Source of the DNA: RUG714 sp964623515
GTDB lineage: Bacteria > Bacillota > Clostridia > Oscillospirales > Acutalibacteraceae
Direction: 5' to 3'
Assembly (NCBI GenBank): GCA_964623515.1
Contig: CAZURV010000002.1
Span: 1 to 64,000, forward strand
DNA length: 64,000 nucleotides
A model generated the notes under the pieces. It had not been told where the DNA came from, made no database searches, and saw nothing but the letters and a program-made list of their open reading frames with translations. How positions within the stretch are numbered: position 1 is the first letter of the stretch; each line of letters starts with the position of its first letter. The position numbers were made by a program, and so were the translations under genes. Shown here one piece after another: positions 9,498-18,274 of the stretch.

Positions 9498-9977
9498 TCA
9501 GTCGGGGTAAACAAGCCTTTCTTCAGATATTTTCTCCAAAACTTCCTTAATATATTTCTCTATATAAATTTTTGCCTGCGCCAAATCTATATCATGGCAG
9601 TTTCCGCAATCTCTTTCCGAAGCGCCGGGTACTTTTCCCTCAAAGCTTTTCATAAAATCGAACATTTCTTTTACCAGCGGAACAATATCGATGCTTTGAT
9701 AATCGCCTGCAAGCACAAGATAAAATCCCGTGCGGCAACCCATAGGTCCGAAATAAATGGTTTTCTCCGCCCAAACCGGGTGATTGCGCAAAAACGTTGC
9801 GCCAAGATGCTCCATCGCGTGAATGCCCGATGTCCCCATAACAGGTTCGTCATTCGGCTTTGTGATTCTCAAATCAAAAGTTGTTAATATTTCTTTCCCC
9901 GCTTTGTCTTTTCTGGAAACATAAATTCCGGGCAAAAGCTTTAAATGATTAACCGTAAAACTTGCTATTTTTTTCAT
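9498..9977 (-). CDS. luxS: S-ribosylhomocysteine lyase
   Basis: 159 residues, standard LuxS length. Conserved N-terminus KKIASFTVNHLKLLPGIYVSRKD, the metal site HAMEH and GPMGCRTGFY with the catalytic Cys, then the GNCHDIDLAQ C-terminus. Cleaves S-ribosylhomocysteine to homocysteine and DPD, the autoinducer-2 precursor. The preceding step, SAH/MTA nucleosidase, is encoded at 49789-50484. Start chosen at the ATG that matches family length; the frame stays open 76 codons further upstream (see the neighbouring entry). Confidence 0.95.
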   Translation of the reverse strand: MKKIASFTVNHLKLLPGIYVSRKDKAGKEILTTFDLRITKPNDEPVMGTSGIHAMEHLGATFLRNHPVWAEKTIYFGPMGCRTGFYLVLAGDYQSIDIVPLVKEMFDFMKSFEGKVPGASERDCGNCHDIDLAQAKIYIEKYIKEVLEKISEERLVYPD

Positions 9978-10420
9978 TTCTAACCTACTTTCTCCGCTTG
10001 ATGTACTTTCAGGCGGTTCTTCCCTCTTTATCAGATGTCTGATAACGGTTTTCCGCTTTTTCGGAACAGTCTTTTCTGAGTCTGATAAATAAAGCTCGTG
10101 GTGCAGTCTGTCAGACGAAAAATCATTATCATGTCCGTTACTCATCCTTCTCTGCAACAGTTGCAGGCTCATCATATGCGCCGATATGCATAATCTGTAG
10201 CACAATCCTCGTCAACCGTCATAAATCCAGCCGCCGAGCAATCTAACTTTTCCTTTTTTGCCGCTGTTTCAACTGCCCTTCCTCTGAAACAAAATCCGAC
10301 AGTCTGATAACCGAATCCGGTTAAACCCTTTTATCCGAATATTCCACCCCGTCAATATTATCCTGCTGCCAAAAACTCTCAAGCGGCGTAGCACATATTC
10401 AAAAAATCCTTCTATTTCAT
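9978..10420 (-). other. Open but unassigned sequence upstream of luxS, possible decayed ORF
   Basis: Read leftward, the luxS frame continues 76 codons upstream (to 10205) with hydrophilic, family-unlike sequence (SSDRLHHELYLSDSEKTV...). A different frame is open over about 10216-10375 and ends at 10214. Shifted frames near 10150-10190 also read like protein. This could be an N-terminal extension of LuxS or the remains of a small gene. A TATCAGATGTCTGATA hairpin lies at about 10030. No RNA family or promoter is recognised with confidence. Confidence 0.3.
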
Positions 10421-10593
10421 AACTTATTCGCCGATGTCCCCCGTTTCTTAGGCGGCAGGGTTCATTTCAGAATTTCAGCGGGAGTGTTAATCTCCCACTG
10501 AAACCCTGAGGAGCGAATGCTCCATGCGCAGATTGCAATCGTTCGCAAGCCCCGTTTCAAGCGAGCTTGACGGAGCACTGCTCCGATTTAAAT
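10421..10593 (-). repeat. Multi-hairpin intergenic repeat family A, copy 1
   Basis: Read leftward this is very similar along its whole length to 39024-39197. Shared blocks include TTTAAATCGGAGCAGTGCTC, CAAGCTCGCTTGAAACGGGG, TTGCGAACGATTGCAA and the terminal ATCGGCGAATAAGTTAT. It carries several small hairpins and a larger one around GGGAGATTAACACTCCC. It lies downstream of rlmD, in rlmD's orientation. The rest of the gap (10594-10828) shows no recognisable gene. Confidence 0.8.
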
Positions 10594-10828
10594 TGACTTA
10601 TAGCTCATTTTCAGGGTATATGACACAGCATACAAAACACGAATCGCCTGCTGATATGCTCTGCCTTCTTTTTAGGGTTCCTTCTGCCCCTGCCCGCAGT
10701 ATAGTTTGCTTTCGGAACAGTAACAATCTCCTGTTTGCTTTCAGAAATATAAAATTCTTTATATTTCTTTTTTTAATCAAACGCCATATAATAAAAACCT
10801 CTTTCCCTTAATTTCCCCATCCGCTGTT

Positions 10829-12187
10829 CTATTTCCCGGTCCGAAACATACTCACCACACATTCTATGTGCGGGGTGCGAGGGAATAAATCTGCTGCGGC
10901 GACTTTTTCCGCCTTATATCCTTTTTCATCGAACAGCGCAAGGTCGCGGGCAAGCGACGCCGGATTACAGCTCACATACACAACTCTCTTAGGCGAAAGA
11001 GCAATGATATTTTCAATAGTTTCCGCTTCACAGCCTTTTCTCGGCGGGTCAACGATAACAACGTCTGCCTCTATCCCTCTTGCTTTTAAAATTTCAGTTG
11101 CCTTTTTCCCTGAAGCGCATATAAATTCAACGTTATCAAGATTGTTGATACGTGCGTTTTCTTTTGCGTTTTCAACCGCCTGCGGAATGACTTCCACGCC
11201 TATAAGCCGGTTGCTTTTTTCCGCTGTACAAATTCCGATTGTTCCGATTCCGCAGTATAAATCAATGATTGTTTCTCCGCCTTTCACCGCAGCAAAATCT
11301 TTGACCGTAGCATACAAAACTTCCGTCTGGTCATGATTTACCTGATAAAACGAAAGCGGAGATATACGAAATTTTCTGTCTAAGATTTTATCCTCAATAT
11401 ACCCTTTCCCGTAAAGCGTAACACCTTTGTTCCCCAAAACGACGTTTGTATCTTCGGTGTTTATATTCAGTTCAATATCCACCGTTCCGGGATATGCCGA
11501 TGTTAAGAGTTCAACCAGCTTATCCGCATACGGCAGGCTGTTGCCGTTGATTACAAGGCAAACCATAAGCTGCCCCGAAGCAAATCCTTTCCGCAGATAA
11601 ATATGACGTAAAAGTCCCTTATGCGTTTTCTCATCATAAACCGATATTCCGTAAGCCTTGACAAACTCCGCTGTCAGTTTTACAATTTCGGAAAATTCTT
11701 CGGGCTGAATCCTGCATTTTTCGCAGTTTATCACGCGGTGGCTTCTTTTTGCGTAAAACCCGATTTTTATTTGTCCGTTTTCTTCCGATACAGGATACTG
11801 CGCCTTGTTCCTGTAATGTTCCGTTTTTTCCGCCGGATAAATTTTTTCAACAGTTAAATCCAGCTTACCGATTCTTGCCAGCGCCGAATCCACAAACTCT
11901 TTTTTTAGTCTGATTTCTTCAGGATAGTCAATGTGGTTGAAAGAACATCCGCCGCATAGAGTAGAAACACCGCAACGGCTTTCGATGCGGTGTTTTGATG
12001 CACATATAATTTTGTCGATTTTTGCAAACGCGTAGCTTTTCTTAACTTTAACTATATGAGCGGAGATTCGGTCTCCCACACAGGTGTGCGGTACGAAAAC
12101 CGCCATACCGCGATATTTTCCGACTCCGCATCCGTCACTTGAAACAGAGATTATATCCAGTTCAATTTTATCATTTTTGCCAATCAT
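10829..12187 (-). CDS. rlmD: 23S rRNA (uracil-5-)-methyltransferase, RlmD/TrmA family
   Basis: 452 residues. N-terminal TRAM domain (DIISVSSDGCGVGKYRGMAVFVP), a Cys cluster for a 4Fe-4S centre (CGVSTLCGGCSFNH), then the SAM-binding fold with DLYCGIGTIGICTA, VDPPRKGCE and the catalytic-Cys motif YVSCNPASLARDL. Methylates a uracil C5 in 23S rRNA; which position (747 or 1939) cannot be told by eye. The neighbouring zinc-ribbon gene ends about 20 bases upstream. Confidence 0.93.
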   Translation of the reverse strand: MIGKNDKIELDIISVSSDGCGVGKYRGMAVFVPHTCVGDRISAHIVKVKKSYAFAKIDKIICASKHRIESRCGVSTLCGGCSFNHIDYPEEIRLKKEFVDSALARIGKLDLTVEKIYPAEKTEHYRNKAQYPVSEENGQIKIGFYAKRSHRVINCEKCRIQPEEFSEIVKLTAEFVKAYGISVYDEKTHKGLLRHIYLRKGFASGQLMVCLVINGNSLPYADKLVELLTSAYPGTVDIELNINTEDTNVVLGNKGVTLYGKGYIEDKILDRKFRISPLSFYQVNHDQTEVLYATVKDFAAVKGGETIIDLYCGIGTIGICTAEKSNRLIGVEVIPQAVENAKENARINNLDNVEFICASGKKATEILKARGIEADVVIVDPPRKGCEAETIENIIALSPKRVVYVSCNPASLARDLALFDEKGYKAEKVAAADLFPRTPHIECVVSMFRTGK

Positions 12188-12207
12188 ACTGAAAACTCAC
12201 CTGCATT

Positions 12208-12702
12208 TTATTCCGTAAACCTTTCAAGATATTCCTTAATTTGCTCTGCTGTAAAATCCTTTACATAAGAAAGCAGAACAAATGCCGAAATAAAAAAGAT
12301 AAAGGATATAATCAAACCGATTGCGGAACAAATTACACCACAAACCGCCATTGATTTGTATTCCTTGGATTTTTTCAATGCCGTAATGCTGAAAATCAAG
12401 CCAATGATTCCCATAGAAAAAGCAAACGGAAACAAAAGGACCTCACAACAGCAGATAAACGAAATCGCAATTGAAACAATTCCGCATACCATACCGGCGG
12501 TTGCATACGGTTTTGAACTTTCCCCGTCTGATTCAATTGAAACTGCCTCACAGTTTTCTGTTTCGGATAAAGAAGCAGCGGTTTTTTTATCTGAACAATT
12601 TTCTGTTCCCCCGCTTTCTTTTTCTTTTGGAAGCTTCGCTCCGCAATTTATGCAAAACAGGCAGTTATCCGAATTGTCAAATCCGCATTTCAAACAACGC
12701 AT
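12208..12702 (-). CDS. Zinc-ribbon membrane protein (DUF4190-like), paralogue 1
   Basis: 164 residues. An N-terminal zinc ribbon (MRCLKCGFDNSDNCLFCINC, four Cys in CxxC pairs), a low-complexity acidic linker, then a small membrane domain of hydrophobic segments with YATAGMVCGIVSIAISFICCC and YKSMAVCGVICSAIGLIISF, resembling DUF4190. Start at the ATG after GAAGGTGAAT; the longer frame lacks conservation. The adjacent gene at 12769-13407 and a third gene at 57842-58414 share this architecture. Function unknown. Confidence 0.7.
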   Translation of the reverse strand: MRCLKCGFDNSDNCLFCINCGAKLPKEKESGGTENCSDKKTAASLSETENCEAVSIESDGESSKPYATAGMVCGIVSIAISFICCCEVLLFPFAFSMGIIGLIFSITALKKSKEYKSMAVCGVICSAIGLIISFIFFISAFVLLSYVKDFTAEQIKEYLERFTE

Positions 12703-12768
12703 ATATTCACCTTCAATAAAAAGCAAATAGCACCCGCCTCCTGAAAGGCGAGGGAATATTCCCATAAA

Positions 12769-13407
12769 TCATATAAATATATTATATCCGTTCAGTCCGA
12801 ATTCCGAGAGTATATCATCTCCGTAAAGGTCCAACTGCATAAAACCCAGCACAGTAAGCACGATAAAAAGAACGGAACATATGACTGCTATAATCGAGCA
12901 CACAATTCCTGCAACCGCTTGCGCATTGTAATCGGTTTTTTTTGCTTTTGCAACGGCGCTGAGTATAAGTCCTACAATTCCTACAATAAATGCGCCTACC
13001 TGAACAAACGGATACGCACAACAGCAAACAAGCTGCATTGCAAGCGCAACAATTCCGCAAACCATACCTCCGATGGCAAGCCCTTTTCCCTGGGGATTTT
13101 TTGCTTTCGGCATTTTGGAAGACATATACGGTTGCTGAACTACAAACGGCGCCTGTACATATCCGGGAATGGGCTGTTCCGGATTTAGAACAACCGGGTT
13201 ATCCGGCGGAACCGTATTTACAGGTTGTTCCTGAGCAATCGATTCGCTCTGAACCGCATTCCCTTCCATTGGAACAGCCTCCGTATTTTCCTGCGCCTGA
13301 ACGTTACCGTCGACTTCATTCCTTATATCTTCCGCCAGCAAATGCCCACATTTGGTGCAGAATTTTGCATTTTCATTTTCAATATTTCCGCAAAATTTAC
13401 AAATCAT
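12769..13407 (-). CDS. Zinc-ribbon membrane protein (DUF4190-like), paralogue 2
   Basis: 212 residues: zinc ribbon MICKFCGNIENENAKFCTKC, a Gln/Pro/Val-rich linker (about residues 35-100), then hydrophobic segments LAIGGMVCGIVALAMQLVCCC and AQAVAGIVCSIIAVICSVLF, parallel to paralogue 1. The ATG follows GGAG by nine bases; a TTG overlapping the glmS stop is a weaker alternative. Lies 19 bases after glmS in the same direction. Duplication with paralogue 1 is likely. Function unknown. Confidence 0.7.
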   Translation of the reverse strand: MICKFCGNIENENAKFCTKCGHLLAEDIRNEVDGNVQAQENTEAVPMEGNAVQSESIAQEQPVNTVPPDNPVVLNPEQPIPGYVQAPFVVQQPYMSSKMPKAKNPQGKGLAIGGMVCGIVALAMQLVCCCAYPFVQVGAFIVGIVGLILSAVAKAKKTDYNAQAVAGIVCSIIAVICSVLFIVLTVLGFMQLDLYGDDILSEFGLNGYNIFI

Positions 13408-13426
13408 ATTACTTTTCTCCGTTAAA

Positions 13427-15256
13427 TTATTCAACCGTAACGCTCTTGGCGAGATTACGCGGTTTGTCTATATCACATTTTCTTGCAAGCGCTATATAGT
13501 ATCCGAGAAGTTGCATCGGAATCACTTCAAGGCTCGGCATAATCAGAGGATGCGTTGACGGAATTCTGATTGCGTGGTCGCATTCCTTGCTTACATCCGG
13601 GCTTCTGTCCGTTACGACCGCAAGCGTTTCCGCACCTCTTGCAGCAACTTCTTTAATGCTGTTCATCGTTTTGTCAAAAAGTCTTTCACAGGCACACAGC
13701 GCGCATACAAAAGTGTTTTCTTCAATCAGTGAAATCGTTCCATGCTTCAGTTCGCCCGCCGCATATGCTTCCGAATGAATATAACTTATCTCCTTGAGTT
13801 TCAGGCTCGCTTCAAGTGCAACGGCGTAATCAAGATTTCTGCCGATGAAATATGCATGCTCAAGATATGAGTACCTCTGTGCCATCTCCGCTATATCGTC
13901 CTTATATGTAAGAATCTCTGCTACTTGTTCGGGGAGCTTTTTAATAGCGCAAATCATGGAATGATATTCTTTATCTTTCACTGTTCCCATAAGCCTTGCA
14001 GCATATAATGCAAACAGATAAATGAGTGTAAGTTGCGTGCTGTATGCTTTCGTGGTGGCAACCGCAATTTCTGGCCCTGCCCATGTGTAAAGCACATAAT
14101 CGGATTCATTGGCAATCGTACTGCCCACAACATTAACAATTGAAAGTACTTTTGCTCCTCTGGCACGCGCTTCGCGCAAAGCCGCCAGAGTATCCGCAGT
14201 TTCACCGCTCTGACTGATGACTATCGCAAGCGTTTTATCATCAACAATCGGATTCCTGTATCTGAACTCGCTTGCCAGATCGCATTCAACCGGTATTCTG
14301 GTAAGCTCTTCTATAACATATTTGCCCACAACGCCTACATGCCATGCCGAGCCGCAGGCAAGAATATATATTTTACTAAAACTTTCGAGTTCTTCTTTTG
14401 TAAGGGAAAAATCATCAAGGACTATCTCGTCTTTGGAATTTATGCGTGGAGATATTGTTTTTGCGATAGCGTCCGGCTCCTCCATAATCTCCTTGAGCAT
14501 AAAGTGTGCGTACCCACCTTTTTCCGCCGTATCAACGTTCCAAGTAATTTTTACAATTTCTTTTTCAATGGGATTCCCGTGTTCGTCAAACACCTGCACG
14601 CCGTCTCTTTTCAGACAACAGAACTCCCCGTCGTTAAGCTGATGTATATCTTTCGTATACTTCAATACGGCAGTAATATCGGAAGCCAAAAAATTCTGTC
14701 CGTTGCAAAGACCGATAATAAGCGGGCTTGCATTCCTCACCGCCCAGATTTCATTCGGAAAATCCTCACAGAGTATGGCAAGGGAATAGGCTCCCTCTAT
14801 CTTATTAAGTACGGTCATTATGGTGGCTTTCATATCTCCGTTGTAATATTTCTCCAGAAGCTGTGCCACAACTTCGGTATCCGTATCGCTTTTGAAACGA
14901 ATGCCTTCGTTCCTCAAATCATCTCTGAGCGTTACAAAATTTTCTATGATTCCATTATGCACAATACTGAATTTATTATTTTGCGACATATGAGGATGCG
15001 AATTGATATCCGACGGTTTTCCGTGCGTTGCCCAGCGGGTATGCCCTATACCGACAGATGAAAATCCGTTATATTCCTCATCCACTTTTTTACGCAAATT
15101 TGAAATTTTACCCTTGCTTTTGATGGTTTGGATGCCATCCGGATGAATCGTTGATATTCCTGCGGAATCATATCCTCTGTATTCAAGCTTTTCCAGTCCG
15201 TCCAGCAAAATGGGGGCAACATCGTTATCCCCGATATAACCAATAATTCCGCACAT
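13427..15256 (-). CDS. glmS: Glutamine--fructose-6-phosphate aminotransferase (isomerizing)
   Basis: 609 residues. The start is fixed by the N-terminal nucleophile: MCGIIGYIG, with Cys2 exposed after Met removal, and AAAGGAAAT upstream. Glutaminase domain residues 1-240 (GHTRWATHG), then two SIS domains (ACGSAWHVG, SQSGETADTLAALREA) and the C-terminal SVTVE typical of GlmS. Makes glucosamine-6-P for peptidoglycan. No glmS ribozyme core is recognised upstream; a family C repeat fills the leader instead. Confidence 0.97.
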   Translation of the reverse strand: MCGIIGYIGDNDVAPILLDGLEKLEYRGYDSAGISTIHPDGIQTIKSKGKISNLRKKVDEEYNGFSSVGIGHTRWATHGKPSDINSHPHMSQNNKFSIVHNGIIENFVTLRDDLRNEGIRFKSDTDTEVVAQLLEKYYNGDMKATIMTVLNKIEGAYSLAILCEDFPNEIWAVRNASPLIIGLCNGQNFLASDITAVLKYTKDIHQLNDGEFCCLKRDGVQVFDEHGNPIEKEIVKITWNVDTAEKGGYAHFMLKEIMEEPDAIAKTISPRINSKDEIVLDDFSLTKEELESFSKIYILACGSAWHVGVVGKYVIEELTRIPVECDLASEFRYRNPIVDDKTLAIVISQSGETADTLAALREARARGAKVLSIVNVVGSTIANESDYVLYTWAGPEIAVATTKAYSTQLTLIYLFALYAARLMGTVKDKEYHSMICAIKKLPEQVAEILTYKDDIAEMAQRYSYLEHAYFIGRNLDYAVALEASLKLKEISYIHSEAYAAGELKHGTISLIEENTFVCALCACERLFDKTMNSIKEVAARGAETLAVVTDRSPDVSKECDHAIRIPSTHPLIMPSLEVIPMQLLGYYIALARKCDIDKPRNLAKSVTVE

Positions 15257-15303
15257 AATATTTCCTTTCGTGAATCCCGAAAGATTCTTAAAGTATCTCT
15301 TTG

Positions 15304-15577
15304 GGGTTAACCCGAATAGGGACAAAAAGGTTTTTGAAGGAGGAGTTTCCCTTATCTTGTTTAAAAGGCTTGAAATCCGTCAGTATTTCTCAGCGTTAAA
15401 CGACGTCTTAAAAAATTTTCATAAAACTGCATGTGTTCCCGAAATTCGATAAAATCGGGGGGCAAAGCAAAGCAAAAAACGCAGAAAACCCTATCGAATT
15501 ACACGAGTATTCTTAACACCGTTTTGGGCAAATCTTCCTTATGGTACCGCCCTTAGGCTTTTCTCCTTATTGGGTTA
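15304..15577 (-). repeat. Terminal-inverted-repeat element, family C, copy 1 (glmS leader)
   Basis: About 274 bp bounded by GGTTAACCCGAATAGGGAC on the right-reading strand and, on the other strand, TGTAACCCAATAAGGAGAAA. The glmS-strand block CCTAAGGGCGGTACCATAAG and ...GAAGATTTGCC matches copy 2 at 59719-59912. It starts just after the likely glmS -10 and ends 48 bases before its ATG, so it would be transcribed as leader. It encodes no protein; a short non-autonomous insertion is the simplest reading. Confidence 0.6.
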
Positions 15578-15582
15578 CACAT

Positions 15583-15611
15583 AGTTTAACATATACTTTA
15601 TATAATTTCAA
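15583..15611 (-). promoter_or_regulatory. Likely glmS promoter
   Basis: On the minus strand TTGAAA, 17 bases, TAAACT, placed between the galM stop and the family C repeat. Transcription would start at about the repeat's edge. Confidence 0.5.
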
Positions 15612-15630
15612 TCCTTTGATTTTAACTTGG

Positions 15631-16668
15631 TTAATCCTCAGTTGAAAATTTATAAACCGTTTCTGATATAAAATGCTCACCCGCGTCGTATGTGCACTGC
15701 GGGAATTCGGGATGATTCGGCGTATCCGGATAAAACTGCGTTTCAAGGCAGACTGCACCGTGTCTGCAGAACCTGACTCCGTTTTTACCAACGTCCTCAC
15801 GAAGCCAGTTGCCCGTGTATATCTGCATTCCGGGCATATCTGTCATAACAGTCATCTTTCTTCCGCTGTCAGGCTCTTTTATCCATCCCGCTTCCGACAA
15901 TTCGCCCCTGCACCCGTTCAGGCAGAAATTGTGGTCATAACCACCCGGTCCGCTTACGTTTTCATCATCGGAATCCATATCTCTGCCGATTGCCTTCGGA
16001 ACTGTGAAATCCATAACCGTTCCCTTAACCTCCCTTATTTCACCCGTAGGGATAAGCTCTGAATCGGAAACGGTAAAGCTGTCGGCGTTCAAATACATAA
16101 TATGATTGTTTATCGTTTTGCTCGCGTCCGCATTCAGATTGAAATACAGATGATTTGTAAGGCATATAACGGTTTTTTTTGTGCTTACCGCATCATAATC
16201 AATAATGAATTTATTCCCGTCAAGCGAATATTTTATCACGGTTTTCAATTCGCCGGGGAAACCGTTTGTACCGTCCGGAGAAACGTATTCAAATTCCAGA
16301 AAATTCTCTCCCTGCGCCTTTAAAGTCCACATGGCGGTGCGGAACTCATTGTTTCCGTGAAGCATATTGTTTCCGTCATTGCACGGAATCTGATATTCTG
16401 TGCCGTCAATCACAAACCTGCCGCCTTTGATTCTGTTTGCATATCTTCCGATTGCCGCACCCTGGTTATCGCTTAACTCGGCATAATCCTCCGCACAGGA
16501 AAACCCTACTGCGATATCGCCGAAAACACCGTTTTTATCAGGCACAAAAAGTTCAGTAACCGTCGCACCGTACTCCATTGCGCTGAGAATCAAACCCGAA
16601 TCGGATTGAATCGTATATTTAAAAATCTCCTTTCCGTTCACGATGCCGAAATATTCCTTTTCCGCCAT
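15631..16668 (-). CDS. galM: Aldose 1-epimerase (galactose mutarotase)
   Basis: 345 residues, normal length. Motifs GRYANRIKGGRF (substrate Arg), LTNHLYFNLNAD with the catalytic His, GGYDHNFCLN, and CLETQFYPDTPNHPEFP with the catalytic Glu. Interconverts alpha and beta aldohexoses. GGAGG lies upstream of the ATG, and a promoter TTTACA-17-TACAAT is at about 16700-16730 on the minus strand. Appears monocistronic. Confidence 0.94.
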   Translation of the reverse strand: MAEKEYFGIVNGKEIFKYTIQSDSGLILSAMEYGATVTELFVPDKNGVFGDIAVGFSCAEDYAELSDNQGAAIGRYANRIKGGRFVIDGTEYQIPCNDGNNMLHGNNEFRTAMWTLKAQGENFLEFEYVSPDGTNGFPGELKTVIKYSLDGNKFIIDYDAVSTKKTVICLTNHLYFNLNADASKTINNHIMYLNADSFTVSDSELIPTGEIREVKGTVMDFTVPKAIGRDMDSDDENVSGPGGYDHNFCLNGCRGELSEAGWIKEPDSGRKMTVMTDMPGMQIYTGNWLREDVGKNGVRFCRHGAVCLETQFYPDTPNHPEFPQCTYDAGEHFISETVYKFSTED

Positions 16669-16795
16669 AATAAAAACCTCCTGCTGTTATAATATAGTTG
16701 TATTGTACTATGATTTTTTTCGTTTGTAAACATTAAATCCTCCCGGCAGGAATCTTCTTGTCAGCCGCAGAGATGTGCGCAAACCAAATAACATA

Positions 16796-16830
16796 AAAAT
16801 TCGGCAATACACAATGTATAGCCGAATTTT
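16796..16830 (-). terminator. Terminator of the S1-domain gene
   Basis: AAAATTCGGC...GCCGAATTTT hairpin with an inner AATAC/GTATA pairing, seven bases past the S1-protein stop, followed by TTTTT on the minus strand. Confidence 0.75.
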
Positions 16831-16836
16831 CGCTTT

Positions 16837-17763
16837 TTAAAATACGGTTTCAACAAGCTTATCGGATTCATCTGGGCTGTATTTCCAATAATCCAGGCGA
16901 CTGGTATCTTCCCCGATATAGTATTTCAATCCGCCGATTTCCTCTGTTCCTTCAAATGTACTGATGATGCTGAGCTTAATTTTCATCTTTTCGGGCATTA
17001 CCGCCTTTATGTAAACAGAAACGGTCTGCCCCGCTTTAACCTGTGAAGTATATTCCGCAAGACCGGCAAGATTCGGCGTCAGTTCAATGAAAACGCCGTA
17101 ACTTTCAACGCTTCTGACAATACCTTTAACGGTTTCACCAACCGAAAACAGCGCCGCGTTTTCCTCCCATGTTCCGAGCATCTCTCGCAGGGAAAGCGTA
17201 ACTTTGCCGTTATCCTTATTCCGCACAACCAGCCTGAGCTCATCGCCCTCGCTTACACGCTCTCCGGGATGGGAAATCCGCGAAATAGAAAGCATATCAA
17301 TCGGGATAAGCGAGTTAACGCCCGCGCCCATATCCACAAAAGCGCCAAATCGCTCCAGATGCGTTATTTTTGCGTCAATTATATCGCCGGGACGAAGATA
17401 AGCAATATATTCCTCAAGACATTTTATCTGCACTTTTTTTCTTGAAAGAACAGCATAAACAATCCCATATTCGTTCATTTGAAACGTGTCTATAACAAAC
17501 TGCACCGGTTTTCCTACTCTTGAAATAAGCGCAATATCCCGCACACTGCCGTCGGAAATGCCGACTGCCCCCTCTTCACGCGGGATAATTCCTTTCATAC
17601 ATCCGAGATTTACATGCAGATTATGATCCTTATCGCATAGTATTACAAGGCTTTCAAGTATCTGCCCTTTTTCTTTTGCTTCCGAAAGATTTTCTCTGCT
17701 CCGCATCGCACTTCTGTTCATTTCAGTATTGAGCATTTTGCCCTCAAATTGGTATTTCGTCAT
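16837..17763 (-). CDS. S1 RNA-binding domain protein (RpsA-like)
   Basis: 308 residues with two clear S1 domains (LRPGDIIDAKITHLERFGAF..., about 115-190, and FSVGETVKGIVRSVESYGVF..., about 205-270), preceded by a degenerate S1-like segment at about 25-110. Resembles the short ribosomal-protein-S1 homologues of clostridia, which bind RNA and may assist translation; it is much shorter than proteobacterial S1. GGAGG upstream of the ATG. A family B repeat lies just upstream in the same orientation. Confidence 0.8.
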   Translation of the reverse strand: MTKYQFEGKMLNTEMNRSAMRSRENLSEAKEKGQILESLVILCDKDHNLHVNLGCMKGIIPREEGAVGISDGSVRDIALISRVGKPVQFVIDTFQMNEYGIVYAVLSRKKVQIKCLEEYIAYLRPGDIIDAKITHLERFGAFVDMGAGVNSLIPIDMLSISRISHPGERVSEGDELRLVVRNKDNGKVTLSLREMLGTWEENAALFSVGETVKGIVRSVESYGVFIELTPNLAGLAEYTSQVKAGQTVSVYIKAVMPEKMKIKLSIISTFEGTEEIGGLKYYIGEDTSRLDYWKYSPDESDKLVETVF

Positions 17764-17825
17764 TTTTCTGTCCTCCGTTTATTTGAAATAACCTAATCAA
17801 GCTTATGCAAAAACAATCGAAAATA

Positions 17826-17950
17826 TTATAACTTGGGAAAAGATGTCACCCACCTCTGCGGGACGGATTCCGTTTTTGAAATCAACGGAGGAACAGAATC
17901 TTCTTAGCTTTTCAGAGGCTAACGCTGTTCTTGCCGCGTTGAACGACCGG
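17826..17950 (-). repeat. Divergent intergenic repeat family B, copy 2
   Basis: Read leftward it ends GGGTGACATCTTTTCCCAAG then TTATAAT, matching copy 1, and holds an inner block (TCAACGCGGCAAGAACAGCG...) that matches copy 3. Ends 63 bases upstream of the S1-protein ATG. The remainder of the 17764-18079 gap holds A+T-rich promoter-like sequence for the rightward genes. Confidence 0.5.
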
Positions 17951-18079
17951 GCAAACCATTTATGAACGGATAAAGTATTGCAGTTGGTTTAATCCTTTAC
18001 ATAATTTATGAACAATGTTATAATAAAATTGATATAAAAGCAATGCGAACAACTTATATTGATTTTTCGGGTGATTCTT

Positions 18080-18274
18080 ATGGACATACGCGTAGGAGAC
18101 ATTGTAACAATGAAAAAAGCCCATCCCTGCGGCAGTAAAGACTGGGAAGTTCTTAGAACCGGATTAGATTTCCGCCTGAAATGTCTCGGCTGCGGACGTA
18201 TGGTTATGATTCCCCGCGTGAAGGCAGAAAAATCAATCAAAAAAACGGAAAGAAAAGATACAAATGTTAGCTAA
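18080..18274 (+). CDS. DUF951 family protein
   Basis: 64 residues: DIRVGDIVTMKKAHPCGSKDWEVLRTG...KCLGCGRMVMIPR, the characteristic DUF951 pattern with His/Cys (HPCG, CLGCG), probably a small zinc-binding fold. The ATG at 18080 is chosen by homology; a poor GGGTG lies upstream. Overlaps prfA by 11 bases, so translation is probably coupled. In Firmicutes it is a conserved small protein of unknown function. Confidence 0.8.
   Translation: MDIRVGDIVTMKKAHPCGSKDWEVLRTGLDFRLKCLGCGRMVMIPRVKAEKSIKKTERKDTNVS

Noticed and set aside
15257..15582. Possible glmS ribozyme in the glmS leader
   Set aside because: No conserved ribozyme core is seen; the leader is the family C repeat.
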